From Alphaproteobacteria bacterium (lineage in GTDB: Bacteria > Pseudomonadota > Alphaproteobacteria > Caulobacterales > Parvularculaceae), in assembly GCA_013151255.1 (NCBI GenBank), contig JAADIQ010000097.1:1-50092 (forward strand): 50,092 bases of DNA, read 5' to 3'. The notes beneath the pieces were generated by a model, which saw only the letters and a list, made by a program, of their open reading frames with translations, was not told the DNA's origin and did no database searches. The position numbers and the translations under genes are program-made. This document shows positions 26,487 through 34,396 of this stretch, in pieces. Positions within the stretch are counted from its first letter, which is position 1, and each line of letters begins with the position of its first letter.

Positions 26487-26936
26487 TCAACCATTATCGC
26501 TGCGATCACCGATCAACCCAGCAACTCCGAACAGTGTCGCCGTGATACCCGAGACTATGGCGGTGATAATAAAAATTAACGCGGGGATTGTATCCGAAAG
26601 GGCCCCACGTGCACCTGCGTCAGTAATAAGGGTCGATATCACAGAAAGACCAACGGCGATAAGGGGCACGCCCAAAAGCAACCCGAATATGGATAGTACA
26701 ACACGGCGAAAACCCGTAATCTGATTTGACGCCATTTTCCGCATTCCATATAGCGTAAAAAATAAAACTGTTGCGATCGGCATACCAAACAATGGAATTA
26801 GGCCAGCAAGGTGTTCATCCGACATCCCAACCCATATCGTTGTGACGGCACAGCCACCCACCAACAGCATTGCAAAGCCTGACAGTCCGATAGCCAATGG
26901 GGCTATTCCCGCTAAACCGGGGCGGCGTTCCTTCAT
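26487..26936 (-). CDS. Four-helix membrane protein, third gene of the radical SAM operon
   Basis: A 149-residue integral membrane protein with four predicted helices: about residues 9-34 (APLAIGLSGFAMLLVGGCAV), 42-64, 78-105 and 116-141. I do not recognise the family. Its start overlaps the stop of the radical SAM gene by 4 bases, so it is translationally coupled and its job is probably tied to that enzyme, for example as membrane anchor or partner. The composition is AT-richer than the main chromosome. The 207 bases downstream, up to the tRNA-Ala remnant, are AT-rich with no gene visible. Confidence 0.75.
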   Translation of the reverse strand: MKERRPGLAGIAPLAIGLSGFAMLLVGGCAVTTIWVGMSDEHLAGLIPLFGMPIATVLFFTLYGMRKMASNQITGFRRVVLSIFGLLLGVPLIAVGLSVISTLITDAGARGALSDTIPALIFIITAIVSGITATLFGVAGLIGDRSDNG

Positions 26937-28348
26937 GTCACATTCTCCCTCAACCGTTCCACAACGTTCTTGTCCCGATAGAAAAGGTTGAACGTATCAA
27001 AAGGATAAATCTTGCCATCAGGCTCAACAAAATGGACACAGGACCGCTTTACACTGCCAACGCAGAAATTATATTTATCCATAAATTGAATAATCACGAC
27101 ACGGAAAGTATTTTCATAAGTCACGCTAGCGGGAACATCGGCTTGTGGTAAACAACACAAAACAGACGCCAGTTTTTCCGATGTGTCTGCCGCTGCCGTA
27201 GAAAGTGACAATAGATTAAACATCGCTTTCCGTAGTTCGGGATAGCCCTCAAATGTTACCGTATTGGGTACTGTCGCAGCCAGTACATCTGCTGGAAACA
27301 TGCCTGTGATGGGAGCGACCTGATCACCATTACGTAAGCCATAGCCAATACAAATGCTCTCGGGATTGCAAGGAAGCGGGATCATGTCACTTGCATCAAA
27401 TACACCACTTGTCTCGGCCACCTGAAAACGCACATCAGTCAAAGTCAGACGGTTTTTCTGTTTGTCGAAATTATCATTTCGGCCTGTATCCTGCACAGGT
27501 TGGAACGTCACTCCGCGAACGCATCTGTATTTTAAAGCATGGCGAACAATCTCGCCACATTCGTCATCATTGACGCCCCGTTTGACTGTTACTACCAGGG
27601 TAGTTGATAATCCCATCTTTTCCAGGCGAGCCAATGCTTGGTCCCGGATCGTTCGCAAGTCGGCGCCGCGTAAGTCTATCAACGCATCGCGGCGTAAACT
27701 ATCAAACTGTAAATAGACCTCAAAGCCCGGCATGTAGTCTGCTAATCGCTTGGCAAATTCCGGGTCCTTCGCTATACGGACACCATTGGTATTGATCATA
27801 AGGTGACGAATAGGTCGCCTCTTGCAGGCATCGAGTATCTCAAAAAATTGCGGATGAATAGTTGGCTCGCCGCCGGAAATCTGCAACAAGTCAGGCTCCC
27901 CCTCACTTGCAACCAATGTATCGAGCATGCTCTCTATTTCTTCTAAAGATCGCTGCCCAATTTTTGAGGTCGCGCTCTCGGCAAAGCAGACCGGACAATT
28001 CAAATTACACGCTTGATTGATTTCGATCAACGCGAGGCAAGAATGCTGCTCATGATCTGCGCACAGGCCGCAATCAAGAGGACAGCCAAAATCTGTTTTT
28101 GTTTGAATCTGTAAGGGGCGATCTCCAGGCTTTAGATACTCCTTCTGACGGCGATAATAGTCCGCATCGGAACTAATAAGAGTTTTTTGAACCCCGTGTT
28201 GTCGGCATCGTTTTTGAAAAAAAACCTGATTATCGCCATCTATCAAAATCTTCGTGGGCACCAGAGCAAGGCAGGTTTCACATAAAGATGTTGTTTGCCC
28301 ATAGAACAGATGATTGGAAGGTTTCCTGATCACATCAGTCGTGCCCAT
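26933..28348 (-). CDS. Radical SAM protein of the Tes / MJ0619-like (COG1964) family
   Basis: A 471-residue radical SAM enzyme. The rubredoxin-like N-terminus has Cys23 and Cys26 (SLCETCLALVP) with Cys48/His51 (KRCRQHG). A second cysteine cluster GCPLDCGLCADH (Cys89, 93, 96) precedes the 4Fe-4S SAM-cluster motif CNLNCPVC (Cys114, 118, 121). The SAM-binding GGEP follows at ISGGEPTIHP. The C-terminal stretch CVHFVEPDGKIYPFDTFN matches the end of the family. This is the architecture of archaeal tetraether lipid synthase and its relatives, which couple or methylate unactivated lipid carbons. It overlaps the Lgt-like gene by 14 bases and the membrane-protein gene by 4. The lipid substrate is inferred. 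Confidence 0.85.
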   Translation of the reverse strand: MGTTDVIRKPSNHLFYGQTTSLCETCLALVPTKILIDGDNQVFFQKRCRQHGVQKTLISSDADYYRRQKEYLKPGDRPLQIQTKTDFGCPLDCGLCADHEQHSCLALIEINQACNLNCPVCFAESATSKIGQRSLEEIESMLDTLVASEGEPDLLQISGGEPTIHPQFFEILDACKRRPIRHLMINTNGVRIAKDPEFAKRLADYMPGFEVYLQFDSLRRDALIDLRGADLRTIRDQALARLEKMGLSTTLVVTVKRGVNDDECGEIVRHALKYRCVRGVTFQPVQDTGRNDNFDKQKNRLTLTDVRFQVAETSGVFDASDMIPLPCNPESICIGYGLRNGDQVAPITGMFPADVLAATVPNTVTFEGYPELRKAMFNLLSLSTAAADTSEKLASVLCCLPQADVPASVTYENTFRVVIIQFMDKYNFCVGSVKRSCVHFVEPDGKIYPFDTFNLFYRDKNVVERLRENVT

Positions 28349-29042
28349 GCGGCTTCCTCAATCGGTATAACATGTAGATACTGTAAACCATAAGGGCGGC
28401 TGTAACTAAATGAAACAGGTTAAATGGACCGAGTAATGTCTGGTAAGGTTTTAAAAATTCCCATAAAAAACGTTGCCCTGAATAAATCATCACAAACCAA
28501 TAAAACCCACCATTAACTGCCCATTGTTTCTGCCGGGCTAAGCCAACAAAAAATGCGAGTGTAAAGGCGCCGATCAATGCCGCCTCATAAAGTTGTACAG
28601 GATGTCGTCGCACCCCATCCCCAAAATCAACCCCCCAGGGCAATAGAGTTTCTGTACCATAGGTAAAATCTTCGACGCCAGAAAAATAACAACCAAAACG
28701 GCCAATTGTGATACCCACACCCAATGCCGCCACAAACCCGCCGCCTGTACTACCTGAAATACCATTTAACAATTTATAAAATTCGACGCCGATAATACCT
28801 CCCACAATCGCCCCAACAATACTCCGCCCTAGCATTGCTGTTTCGCCAGACAAGTAAATATTTAATGTCCCAAAGAAATAAGCACCCCACACAGCGCCAA
28901 CCGCCGCAAGTGTGTAATAAAATACAGGAAACTTCTTATCTGAAAAAGGCGCTGCAGCTCGTCGCCTAAACTTATGAGCACTCCACCCAGCAACAATCCC
29001 AAGAGTCCAAGCAAGCAAATCGAATAGCAAATGAGTGTGCAT
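28335..29042 (-). CDS. Prolipoprotein diacylglyceryl transferase-like membrane protein (divergent Lgt)
   Basis: A 235-residue polytopic membrane protein from the ATG at 29042 (MHTHLLFDLLAW); the longer frame to 29180 begins with soluble, unlikely sequence. The Lgt signature appears as GRFGCYFSGVED (residues 114-125), where true Lgt has GRxGNFxNxE, followed by LPWGVDF and RRHPVQLYEA (145-154). The FHGG motif bearing the essential His of E. coli Lgt is IVGG here (79-82), so standard lipoprotein diacylglyceryl transfer is doubtful. Its place as first gene of an operon with a Tes-like radical SAM enzyme suggests handling of a phospholipid or diacylglyceryl substrate (inference). Confidence 0.8.
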   Translation of the reverse strand: MHTHLLFDLLAWTLGIVAGWSAHKFRRRAAAPFSDKKFPVFYYTLAAVGAVWGAYFFGTLNIYLSGETAMLGRSIVGAIVGGIIGVEFYKLLNGISGSTGGGFVAALGVGITIGRFGCYFSGVEDFTYGTETLLPWGVDFGDGVRRHPVQLYEAALIGAFTLAFFVGLARQKQWAVNGGFYWFVMIYSGQRFLWEFLKPYQTLLGPFNLFHLVTAALMVYSIYMLYRLRKPHGHD

Positions 29043-29083
29043 CCAACGTCTCAACTGAATATTATTTATAGTGTTGTCTTGTT

Positions 29084-29097
29084 GGTTATATATAACC
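29084..29097. promoter_or_regulatory. Palindrome in the promoter region of the Lgt-like/radical SAM operon
   Basis: Perfect 14-bp palindrome GGTTATATATAACC, 42 bases upstream of the Lgt-like start and within very AT-rich DNA. On the minus strand a -10-like TATAAATAAT follows closer to the gene. It could be an operator; no regulator is encoded next to it. Confidence 0.45.
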
Positions 29098-29250
29098 TTG
29101 TTTCTTCGTTTCGGTCCATTACATCGTTTAATAATCATGTTTGAAAGCCATGCTGCACAGCTACCTGGCAAGTGCGACATAAAACTGCGTTTTCGTTGGC
29201 GCGGTATTGGGGTATGTTTTGAACCTCAATCACATGTGGAGGGTCATGCG

Positions 29251-29778
29251 ATGCAGAAGCTGGGTTTAACATTGGCGGCGCTGTCCAACGCAGTCCTGAT
29301 TGCCGGGTGCGATACTGGCGATACGGGCATGAACATCCTCGACGCCGCGGCTATTTATGAGGCCAACCCGGAAGCCTTCGCGTCCATTCGCGAAAACTAT
29401 CCAGGCCCTTACAGGGGCTTTACGCGTGTTCCCGCCCGAGACCCGGCCAAACAAACACGCCAAGACACAATATTTATTAAAAAACTTCGCAAACATTTCC
29501 CGGTCGAGTTTATCGATTTTCTCCCGCTCGCCGACACTGGCAAAGACGAAATCGACGTTGTCATTGACAGATACGGGGCCAACACAAGCTGGACTGTCAT
29601 CAGTCTGGTTTATTCCGAGCTCTCTCTTCCACCCGCTGATGATGATCCAAATGTGGCGCTGTTCGACAAATGTGATCAACGCTCGCTCGAATGGTTAGAG
29701 ATGAATGTCGCTTCCGGACGTATTTCCGTGTCCTGTCGGATTAACGACTATTGGTACGCTTATCAAAGCGTGAACTAA
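29251..29778 (+). CDS. Hypothetical lipoprotein
   Basis: A 175-residue protein. The N-terminus MQKLGLTLAALSNAVLIAGC is a lipoprotein signal with lipobox LIAGC (Cys20). The mature part is acidic with three further cysteines and no family I recognise. The ATG at 29251 is supported by GGAGGG upstream; the frame open to 29071 lacks a signal. It is divergent from the AT-rich Lgt-like operon and GC-richer than it, so it probably belongs to the resident chromosome. A GC-rich hairpin follows at 29847-29867. Confidence 0.7.
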   Translation: MQKLGLTLAALSNAVLIAGCDTGDTGMNILDAAAIYEANPEAFASIRENYPGPYRGFTRVPARDPAKQTRQDTIFIKKLRKHFPVEFIDFLPLADTGKDEIDVVIDRYGANTSWTVISLVYSELSLPPADDDPNVALFDKCDQRSLEWLEMNVASGRISVSCRINDYWYAYQSVN

Positions 29779-29846
29779 GCCGCCTTGCGTCCGGCGGCGC
29801 CCTTAAGCTGTCCATTCCTCCTCGGTCATATCAATATCTTCTAGTG

Positions 29847-29867
29847 AGCCCCGCTTCACGCGGGGCT
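29847..29867 (+). terminator. GC-rich hairpin after the lipoprotein gene
   Basis: Arms AGCCCCGC / GCGGGGCT with a 5-base loop, 69 bases after the stop codon. There is no clear T-run, so it is a possible terminator or a short intergenic repeat. Confidence 0.4.
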
Positions 29868-30000
29868 TGCCATTGCGGAAATCGGGCGTTGATTTCTCGC
29901 GCTGCACCCAATCTCACATTTGAATCGTTCTTTTACCGTGCGGCGTTGTTTGTCGCATTCGATCCCTTGAATTGAGATATCCCTAAAGGAGCTTACGAGT

Positions 30001-31566
30001 ATGAGAATGAACCTGCTTGCCGCAGTCGCGGCAGGGACGGCGGCCGCTTTGCCGGTCGCGGCAAACGCTTCAAGCCACATGGATGCGCCGTTGATCACTT
30101 TCGACGACGCTGCAAACACCACTGATGTTTATGCGTTTTTGAGCGAAGACGCGAAAGGCCAGCTTTACCTGACGACCGCGTTGTCGGTCTATCCGTTTGA
30201 AGAGCCCGGCATTGGGCCGAACACGTACCGGTTTGACGACCGCGTTCGTTACGCGATTCACGTTTCGCTTGGCGATAATGTCGCTAAGGGGCGTGCGGAC
30301 CTTTCTTATGAGTTCGATTTCTCGACGGTTTACGCCAATCAAAACACTATCCTTCAGGCCTTCACCGGCATTGTGTCTGCGAATGGCGACAATCAAAATC
30401 TTCGCCAAAGCTACCGCGTGACGAAAATTGATCGCCGTGAGAGCAAGCGCGACGATGACGAACACCATGGCGGCAAGCGCCGCGGCTATAAGCATCGCGG
30501 TTCTTACGGTAAAAAATACAAGCACAGATCACGTCGCGGCCGTACGGTGCTCGGAAGAGGCGTTGCTGATGGCCTCATCGTGCCGCCGAACAACCAAGGT
30601 ATTCTGACGCCGTTCTACAATGAAGATAACAATGGCGACAATCGCGCAAGACAAGGCGTCAGCAAGACAAGCGATCTTGACGCCTATACGAAGGCCGGTG
30701 TTGCCGATCTTAAAGGCGGCTATCAGGTTTTCGCCGGACAGCGTGATGACGGCTTTTATGCTGACATCCAGTCGATCTTTGATCTTGATCTCTCCTTTGG
30801 CGCCGCTACGGGCACGCAAACGAAACCGTTTGACAGTCAGGGCGGGTTCAATCTTCACACGATTGTGCTGAACATTCCGATCGAAGAGTTGAACGGCGCG
30901 CAGCTGGCTGGTGTTTACGCCACGACTAGCCGTCGTCGCTCGAATGCTAACGATAAGCCTTCGTCCTACGAACGCTTTGGCAATGCACGCGGAGCCTATC
31001 GTCAAGTTGGCCGTCAGGGCAACCCGCTATTTGTAGAAGCGCTTCTGCCGATCGGCGAAAAGGACGCCTACAACCAGCGTAAGCCTGAGACAGACTTCGC
31101 ACTGCGTCAGTTTGCGCAAACGCCGGAGCTTTCCGGCTTCGGTCCTGGCCCACTGCTTCCGGGTCTTTTGGAATCGATTTACATTCCTGACCTGATTAAA
31201 GTCGACCTCACCACGGGACCGGCGCGTCTTGCTGGCGAAGCAGATTTTGACCGCCTGGGCGTATTCGGCGGCGACGTCTTGAAGAGCCAATTTCAAGACC
31301 CATTCGGCAATGGCGGTTTCATTCCAGGCGGTTGGCCAAATGGCCGGCGGTTTGGCGATGATGTTGTCGATGTCGCTGTGATTGCGATCGGCCTTGCCGG
31401 ACGTCCGGGTCCGGATGATGCGATCACCGAGTTCTTCGCTGACGTTAATATTGACGGCATCGATAAAAATGACATCACCTTCAACCAGGTGTTTCCATAT
31501 GCGGCGACGCCGCTGAATGGCCGTAACCACGGTCATCACGACGAAAGCACCACGCTAGACAACTAG
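30001..31566 (+). CDS. DUF4331 family exported protein
   Basis: A 521-residue protein with a signal peptide (MRMNLLAAVAAGTAAALPVAANA) and the DUF4331 opening SSHMDAPLITFDDAANTTDVYAF. Other family segments are YRFDDRVRYAIHVSLGD, the FAGQRDDGFYADIQSIFDL core, IVLNIPIEELN and GWPNGRRFGDDVVDVAV near the end. The function of DUF4331 is unknown; it is usually found beside ECF sigma factors and exported TPR proteins, as here. A strongly basic insertion rich in Lys, Arg, His and Gly lies at about residues 145-182 and is not typical. AAGGAG precedes the ATG. It is followed by a strong terminator, then the TPR gene. Confidence 0.9.
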   Translation: MRMNLLAAVAAGTAAALPVAANASSHMDAPLITFDDAANTTDVYAFLSEDAKGQLYLTTALSVYPFEEPGIGPNTYRFDDRVRYAIHVSLGDNVAKGRADLSYEFDFSTVYANQNTILQAFTGIVSANGDNQNLRQSYRVTKIDRRESKRDDDEHHGGKRRGYKHRGSYGKKYKHRSRRGRTVLGRGVADGLIVPPNNQGILTPFYNEDNNGDNRARQGVSKTSDLDAYTKAGVADLKGGYQVFAGQRDDGFYADIQSIFDLDLSFGAATGTQTKPFDSQGGFNLHTIVLNIPIEELNGAQLAGVYATTSRRRSNANDKPSSYERFGNARGAYRQVGRQGNPLFVEALLPIGEKDAYNQRKPETDFALRQFAQTPELSGFGPGPLLPGLLESIYIPDLIKVDLTTGPARLAGEADFDRLGVFGGDVLKSQFQDPFGNGGFIPGGWPNGRRFGDDVVDVAVIAIGLAGRPGPDDAITEFFADVNIDGIDKNDITFNQVFPYAATPLNGRNHGHHDESTTLDN

Positions 31567-31573
31567 CCTGGTC

Positions 31574-31611
31574 GAAGCGGGCGGGAAATTCTCCGCCCGC
31601 TTCATTTTTTT
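31574..31611 (+). terminator. Rho-independent terminator of the DUF4331 gene
   Basis: Arms GAAGCGGGCGG / CCGCCCGCTTC with an 8-base loop, then a run of seven Ts. It starts 8 bases after the stop codon. Confidence 0.93.
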
Positions 31612-31667
31612 GCCTGCTTCATTTTTTTGACAGACGCACTTCATTATTCTTGCGGAGGAGACAAGTT

Positions 31668-32885
31668 ATGGGACTGCAACATACGAAATCGACAATACGG
31701 CGCGGTGTGATTGTTTTGCTGGCCGGCTTTGCAATGCAGGCGACGAGTGCAATGACAGGCGCCGCCTTAGCGCATCCACGCAGCCAACCGGCTGCGCCGG
31801 ACAGCCGCACAGTTTTCCCCGCGCTTTCAAGCGAAGAAACCGCCAAGCTTGAAGCGCTGCAACATGACAAAGCCGACAGCCCCAAAGACGCCGCCGCCAG
31901 CATTGCTCTTGCACGCTATGCCGTAGGTCTGGCGCGTCGCGACGGCAATACAAACCTATTGAAACTTGCCGGCAAAACGCTTGCGCCATGGGACCATGTC
32001 GACGAGCCGCCGACAGACATCCTCATCATTCGCGCCAATGTCAGGCAAATCGATCACCGTTTTGATACGGCGCTGGCCGACCTAGATAAGGTGATCGCGC
32101 GCGAGCCGAAAAACCCGCAAGCCCGTCTTTCGCGCGCATTTGTATTGGCGACAACGGGCAAGGCGCGCGATGCGGCGCGTGATTGCGCGCGGATATTGCC
32201 GAATGTCTCGCTGATCATCAGAGAGACATGCTCTGCGCGTATGTTAAGCCTGAGCGGGCGCGCCAGAAAGTCGCTGGAGCGCCTTGAAGCGTCTCTCCAG
32301 GTCATCCGGTCTACTTCAACAAGTGAAAAAGCTTTTGCTCTGTCGGTTGCGGCTGAAATTGCAGCACGGCTGGGTGACGCTGAAAAGGCGGATGCGTTTC
32401 TTGCAGAGCTGGTGGCGGCTGACCCGCGTTCGGTTTATGCGCGCGCCGCCTATGCGGATTTTTTGATTGATCAGGGCCGCATCCCGCAAGCGCGCAAAAT
32501 TCTCGGTGAGAAACCTCACACAGAAGTGATGCTGCTGTTGAGAACGCTTGCAAGCGCTGGCGATGGTGATGACGCGGCGCGTCTTGCCGCTTCCAAACTC
32601 AATACCCGCATGGCCGATGATTTGGTTCGCGGCGATTATAGTCATGCGCGCGAATATGCGCGCTATGCATTGGCCATTCTTGATGACCCGCAAACCGCGT
32701 TTGACTATGCCAAACGAAACTGGAGCGCGCAAAAAGAGCCGGTGGATGCGCGTATCCTTGTGGATGCGGCCGCAGCGCTCGGGAATATGGGCGTGGTTGA
32801 GGAAGTCGCCGCCTGGGCCAAGGCTGCAGGCCTGGAAGACATGGCTCTCGACGCACGGTTAATGGCGGCGCGACAAGAAACTTGA
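31668..32885 (+). CDS. Exported tetratricopeptide-repeat protein
   Basis: A 405-residue protein from the ATG at 31668, preceded by GGAGGAG. Residues 1-35 form a signal peptide (GVIVLLAGFAMQATSAMTGAALA). The rest is alanine-rich helical repeat. TPR-like units are visible, for example RFDTALADLDKVIAREPKNPQARLSRAFVLATTG and RLGDAEKADAFLAELVAADPRSVYARAAYADFLIDQG. It is probably a periplasmic scaffold. It stands between the DUF4331 gene and the ECF sigma gene. A separate terminator before it implies its own promoter or regulated read-through. Confidence 0.85.
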   Translation: MGLQHTKSTIRRGVIVLLAGFAMQATSAMTGAALAHPRSQPAAPDSRTVFPALSSEETAKLEALQHDKADSPKDAAASIALARYAVGLARRDGNTNLLKLAGKTLAPWDHVDEPPTDILIIRANVRQIDHRFDTALADLDKVIAREPKNPQARLSRAFVLATTGKARDAARDCARILPNVSLIIRETCSARMLSLSGRARKSLERLEASLQVIRSTSTSEKAFALSVAAEIAARLGDAEKADAFLAELVAADPRSVYARAAYADFLIDQGRIPQARKILGEKPHTEVMLLLRTLASAGDGDDAARLAASKLNTRMADDLVRGDYSHAREYARYALAILDDPQTAFDYAKRNWSAQKEPVDARILVDAAAALGNMGVVEEVAAWAKAAGLEDMALDARLMAARQET

Positions 32886-32902
32886 GGCTTGAGCCTGTCT
32901 AA

Positions 32903-32932
32903 ATGCGCGTTCACGGCAGTGTGAACGCGCAT
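32903..32932 (+). terminator. Inverted repeat after the TPR gene
   Basis: Perfect 12-bp arms ATGCGCGTTCAC / GTGAACGCGCAT with a 6-base loop, 17 bases after the TPR stop codon. No T-run follows, so it may be a Rho-assisted terminator or an operator for the sigma gene that starts 76 bases further on. Confidence 0.5.
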
Positions 32933-33008
32933 ATACCGCAGCAATGAACCTTTTGCGGCGCCCGTCGTAAACACATCCATAGACCATGATGGGAAGCGGA
33001 CGGGCCTC

Positions 33009-33593
33009 ATGAAAGCGGTAGATCAAAAAGTTCAACAAAAACGCTATCTGGAAGCGCTGCTGGCGGCGACGAGCCGTCAAAACCGCGAGGCTTTTCGCGA
33101 GCTTTACCGGGAAACCTCGTCAAAATTATTCGCGGTTCTCATCCGCATTCTCCACAACAAAGACGAAGCCGCCGACGTCTTGCAAGAGGTCTATCTCGCC
33201 ATCTGGCGGCGCGCGGGACAATTTGATCCGGCAAAAGGCCACCCGATGACATGGCTGGGGGTGATCACCCGCAATGCCGGCATTGATGCGCTCCGGCGGC
33301 GCCGGCCAAATCATGTGAGCGATGAGTGCTGCGCTGAATTGCGCAGCGACGCGCCGTCCGCCTATGAGGCGATGAAAAGAGAACACGCAGAGCGCGCGAT
33401 ATCACGCCACCTTGATGGATTGCCTGAAAAGCAACGTCATGCGGTCCGGCTATTCTACCTTGAAGAACGCACCTTGCTGGAAGTCGCTGAAATCATGCAG
33501 GCGCCGCTCAACACCACCAAAAGCTGGATCCGGCGCGGCCTTAAAAACCTACAATCTGACTTTTCGGGCCAAGGCCTCACTGATTATGTGTGA
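33009..33593 (+). CDS. ECF RNA polymerase sigma factor (first of three)
   Basis: A 194-residue ECF sigma factor with both core regions: region 2 (FRELYRETSSKLFAVLIRIL, then DVLQEVYLAIWRRAGQFDP and ALRRRRP, about residues 27-100) and region 4 (LPEKQRHAVRLFYLEERTLL, then MQAPLNTTKSWIRRGLKNL, about 135-185). It is closely similar to the third sigma factor at 37200-37769. No anti-sigma gene is directly attached; the next gene is another ECF sigma 179 bases on. The ATG is preceded by a promoter region with a GAACC...GTCG pattern reminiscent of ECF-type promoters, which would imply autoregulation (weak evidence). Confidence 0.92.
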   Translation: MKAVDQKVQQKRYLEALLAATSRQNREAFRELYRETSSKLFAVLIRILHNKDEAADVLQEVYLAIWRRAGQFDPAKGHPMTWLGVITRNAGIDALRRRRPNHVSDECCAELRSDAPSAYEAMKREHAERAISRHLDGLPEKQRHAVRLFYLEERTLLEVAEIMQAPLNTTKSWIRRGLKNLQSDFSGQGLTDYV

Positions 33594-33772
33594 TAAAAGC
33601 CAACGCCCTAATAAAGTCGCCAACAAAGGTTAATCTCGTTCCCCGCGCACAAACCCTCATCCGAACGCCGCTCTTGCAAGCACACCTTTATGTGATCGAC
33701 ACAATTGCAACACCAGGCATCTATTTGCGCGCTTCGTCCGTATTGTGGGATAGGAGAGCAAAGGGGATCGCG

Positions 33773-34396
33773 ATGCAGATTGCGCCGGGTTTAGTGAAAG
33801 CGCCGCATAAGCGCCAATCTGCGGGAGAGCTACGCCCTGCGGGAGAGCTACAACGCGCCGACCCGCGCACGGTGTTGCTGGCGCAGGTGAAGGCCGGACG
33901 TTGCGAGCAGTCTTTTAACCGCCTCTATGAATATTATTCGCCGCGCTTGCGTGGGTTTTTGCGCCAAAAGGGCGTGCCGGACCGTATATCCCAAGAGATT
34001 ACGCAGGAAGTCATGGCAAGCGTTTGGGAAAAGGCTCATCAATTCGACCCGCGATGCGCCAATGCATCGACCTGGATTTTTACGATTGCGCGCAACCGCT
34101 ATGTTGACCTCGTGCGCAAAGAGCGCCGCAGCGTCGTCGATTTGGACGATCCGTTATTGACGGGCGATGCGCCGGCGCCAGCGGATGCTGGATTAACCCG
34201 CGAGGATGAAGAGCGCACTGTGAAGGACGCGCTCGCCGAACTCCCGCAACCCCAGGCAGAAGTTGTCTCGATGATCTACATAGAAGGCATGAAACAAACC
34301 GACGTTGCTGAAAGGCTGGACATTCCGTTGAACACCGTGAAGTCTAGACTACGCCTGGCGCTTCAAAAGCTGCGCAGCGCGATGGGGAGTGTTTGA
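33773..34396 (+). CDS. ECF sigma factor paired with a ChrR anti-sigma (RpoE/ECF11-like)
   Basis: A 207-residue sigma factor. Region 2 spans about residues 42-120 (SFNRLYEYYSPRLRGFLRQ, then EVMASVWEKAHQFDP and RYVDLVRKERR). Region 4 spans about residues 145-205 (ALAELPQPQAEVVSMIYIEG, then LDIPLNTVKSRLRLALQKL). Its stop overlaps the start of a ChrR-type zinc anti-sigma gene, the arrangement of RpoE-ChrR that controls the singlet-oxygen response in Rhodobacter; the same trigger here is inference. An 18-bp tandem repeat at 33819-33851 duplicates AGEL in the N-terminal extension. The ATG at 33773 is chosen because the upstream frame encodes no sigma features. Confidence 0.92.
   Translation: MQIAPGLVKAPHKRQSAGELRPAGELQRADPRTVLLAQVKAGRCEQSFNRLYEYYSPRLRGFLRQKGVPDRISQEITQEVMASVWEKAHQFDPRCANASTWIFTIARNRYVDLVRKERRSVVDLDDPLLTGDAPAPADAGLTREDEERTVKDALAELPQPQAEVVSMIYIEGMKQTDVAERLDIPLNTVKSRLRLALQKLRSAMGSV

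Noticed and set aside
29847..29867. GC hairpin considered as a firm Rho-independent terminator
   Set aside because: It lacks a T-run on either side, so I list it only with low confidence.
33819..33851. Tandem 18-bp repeat considered as a CRISPR or regulatory array
   Set aside because: There are only two units without spacers, inside the N-terminal extension of a sigma factor; it is a small in-frame duplication. No CRISPR array was seen in the window.
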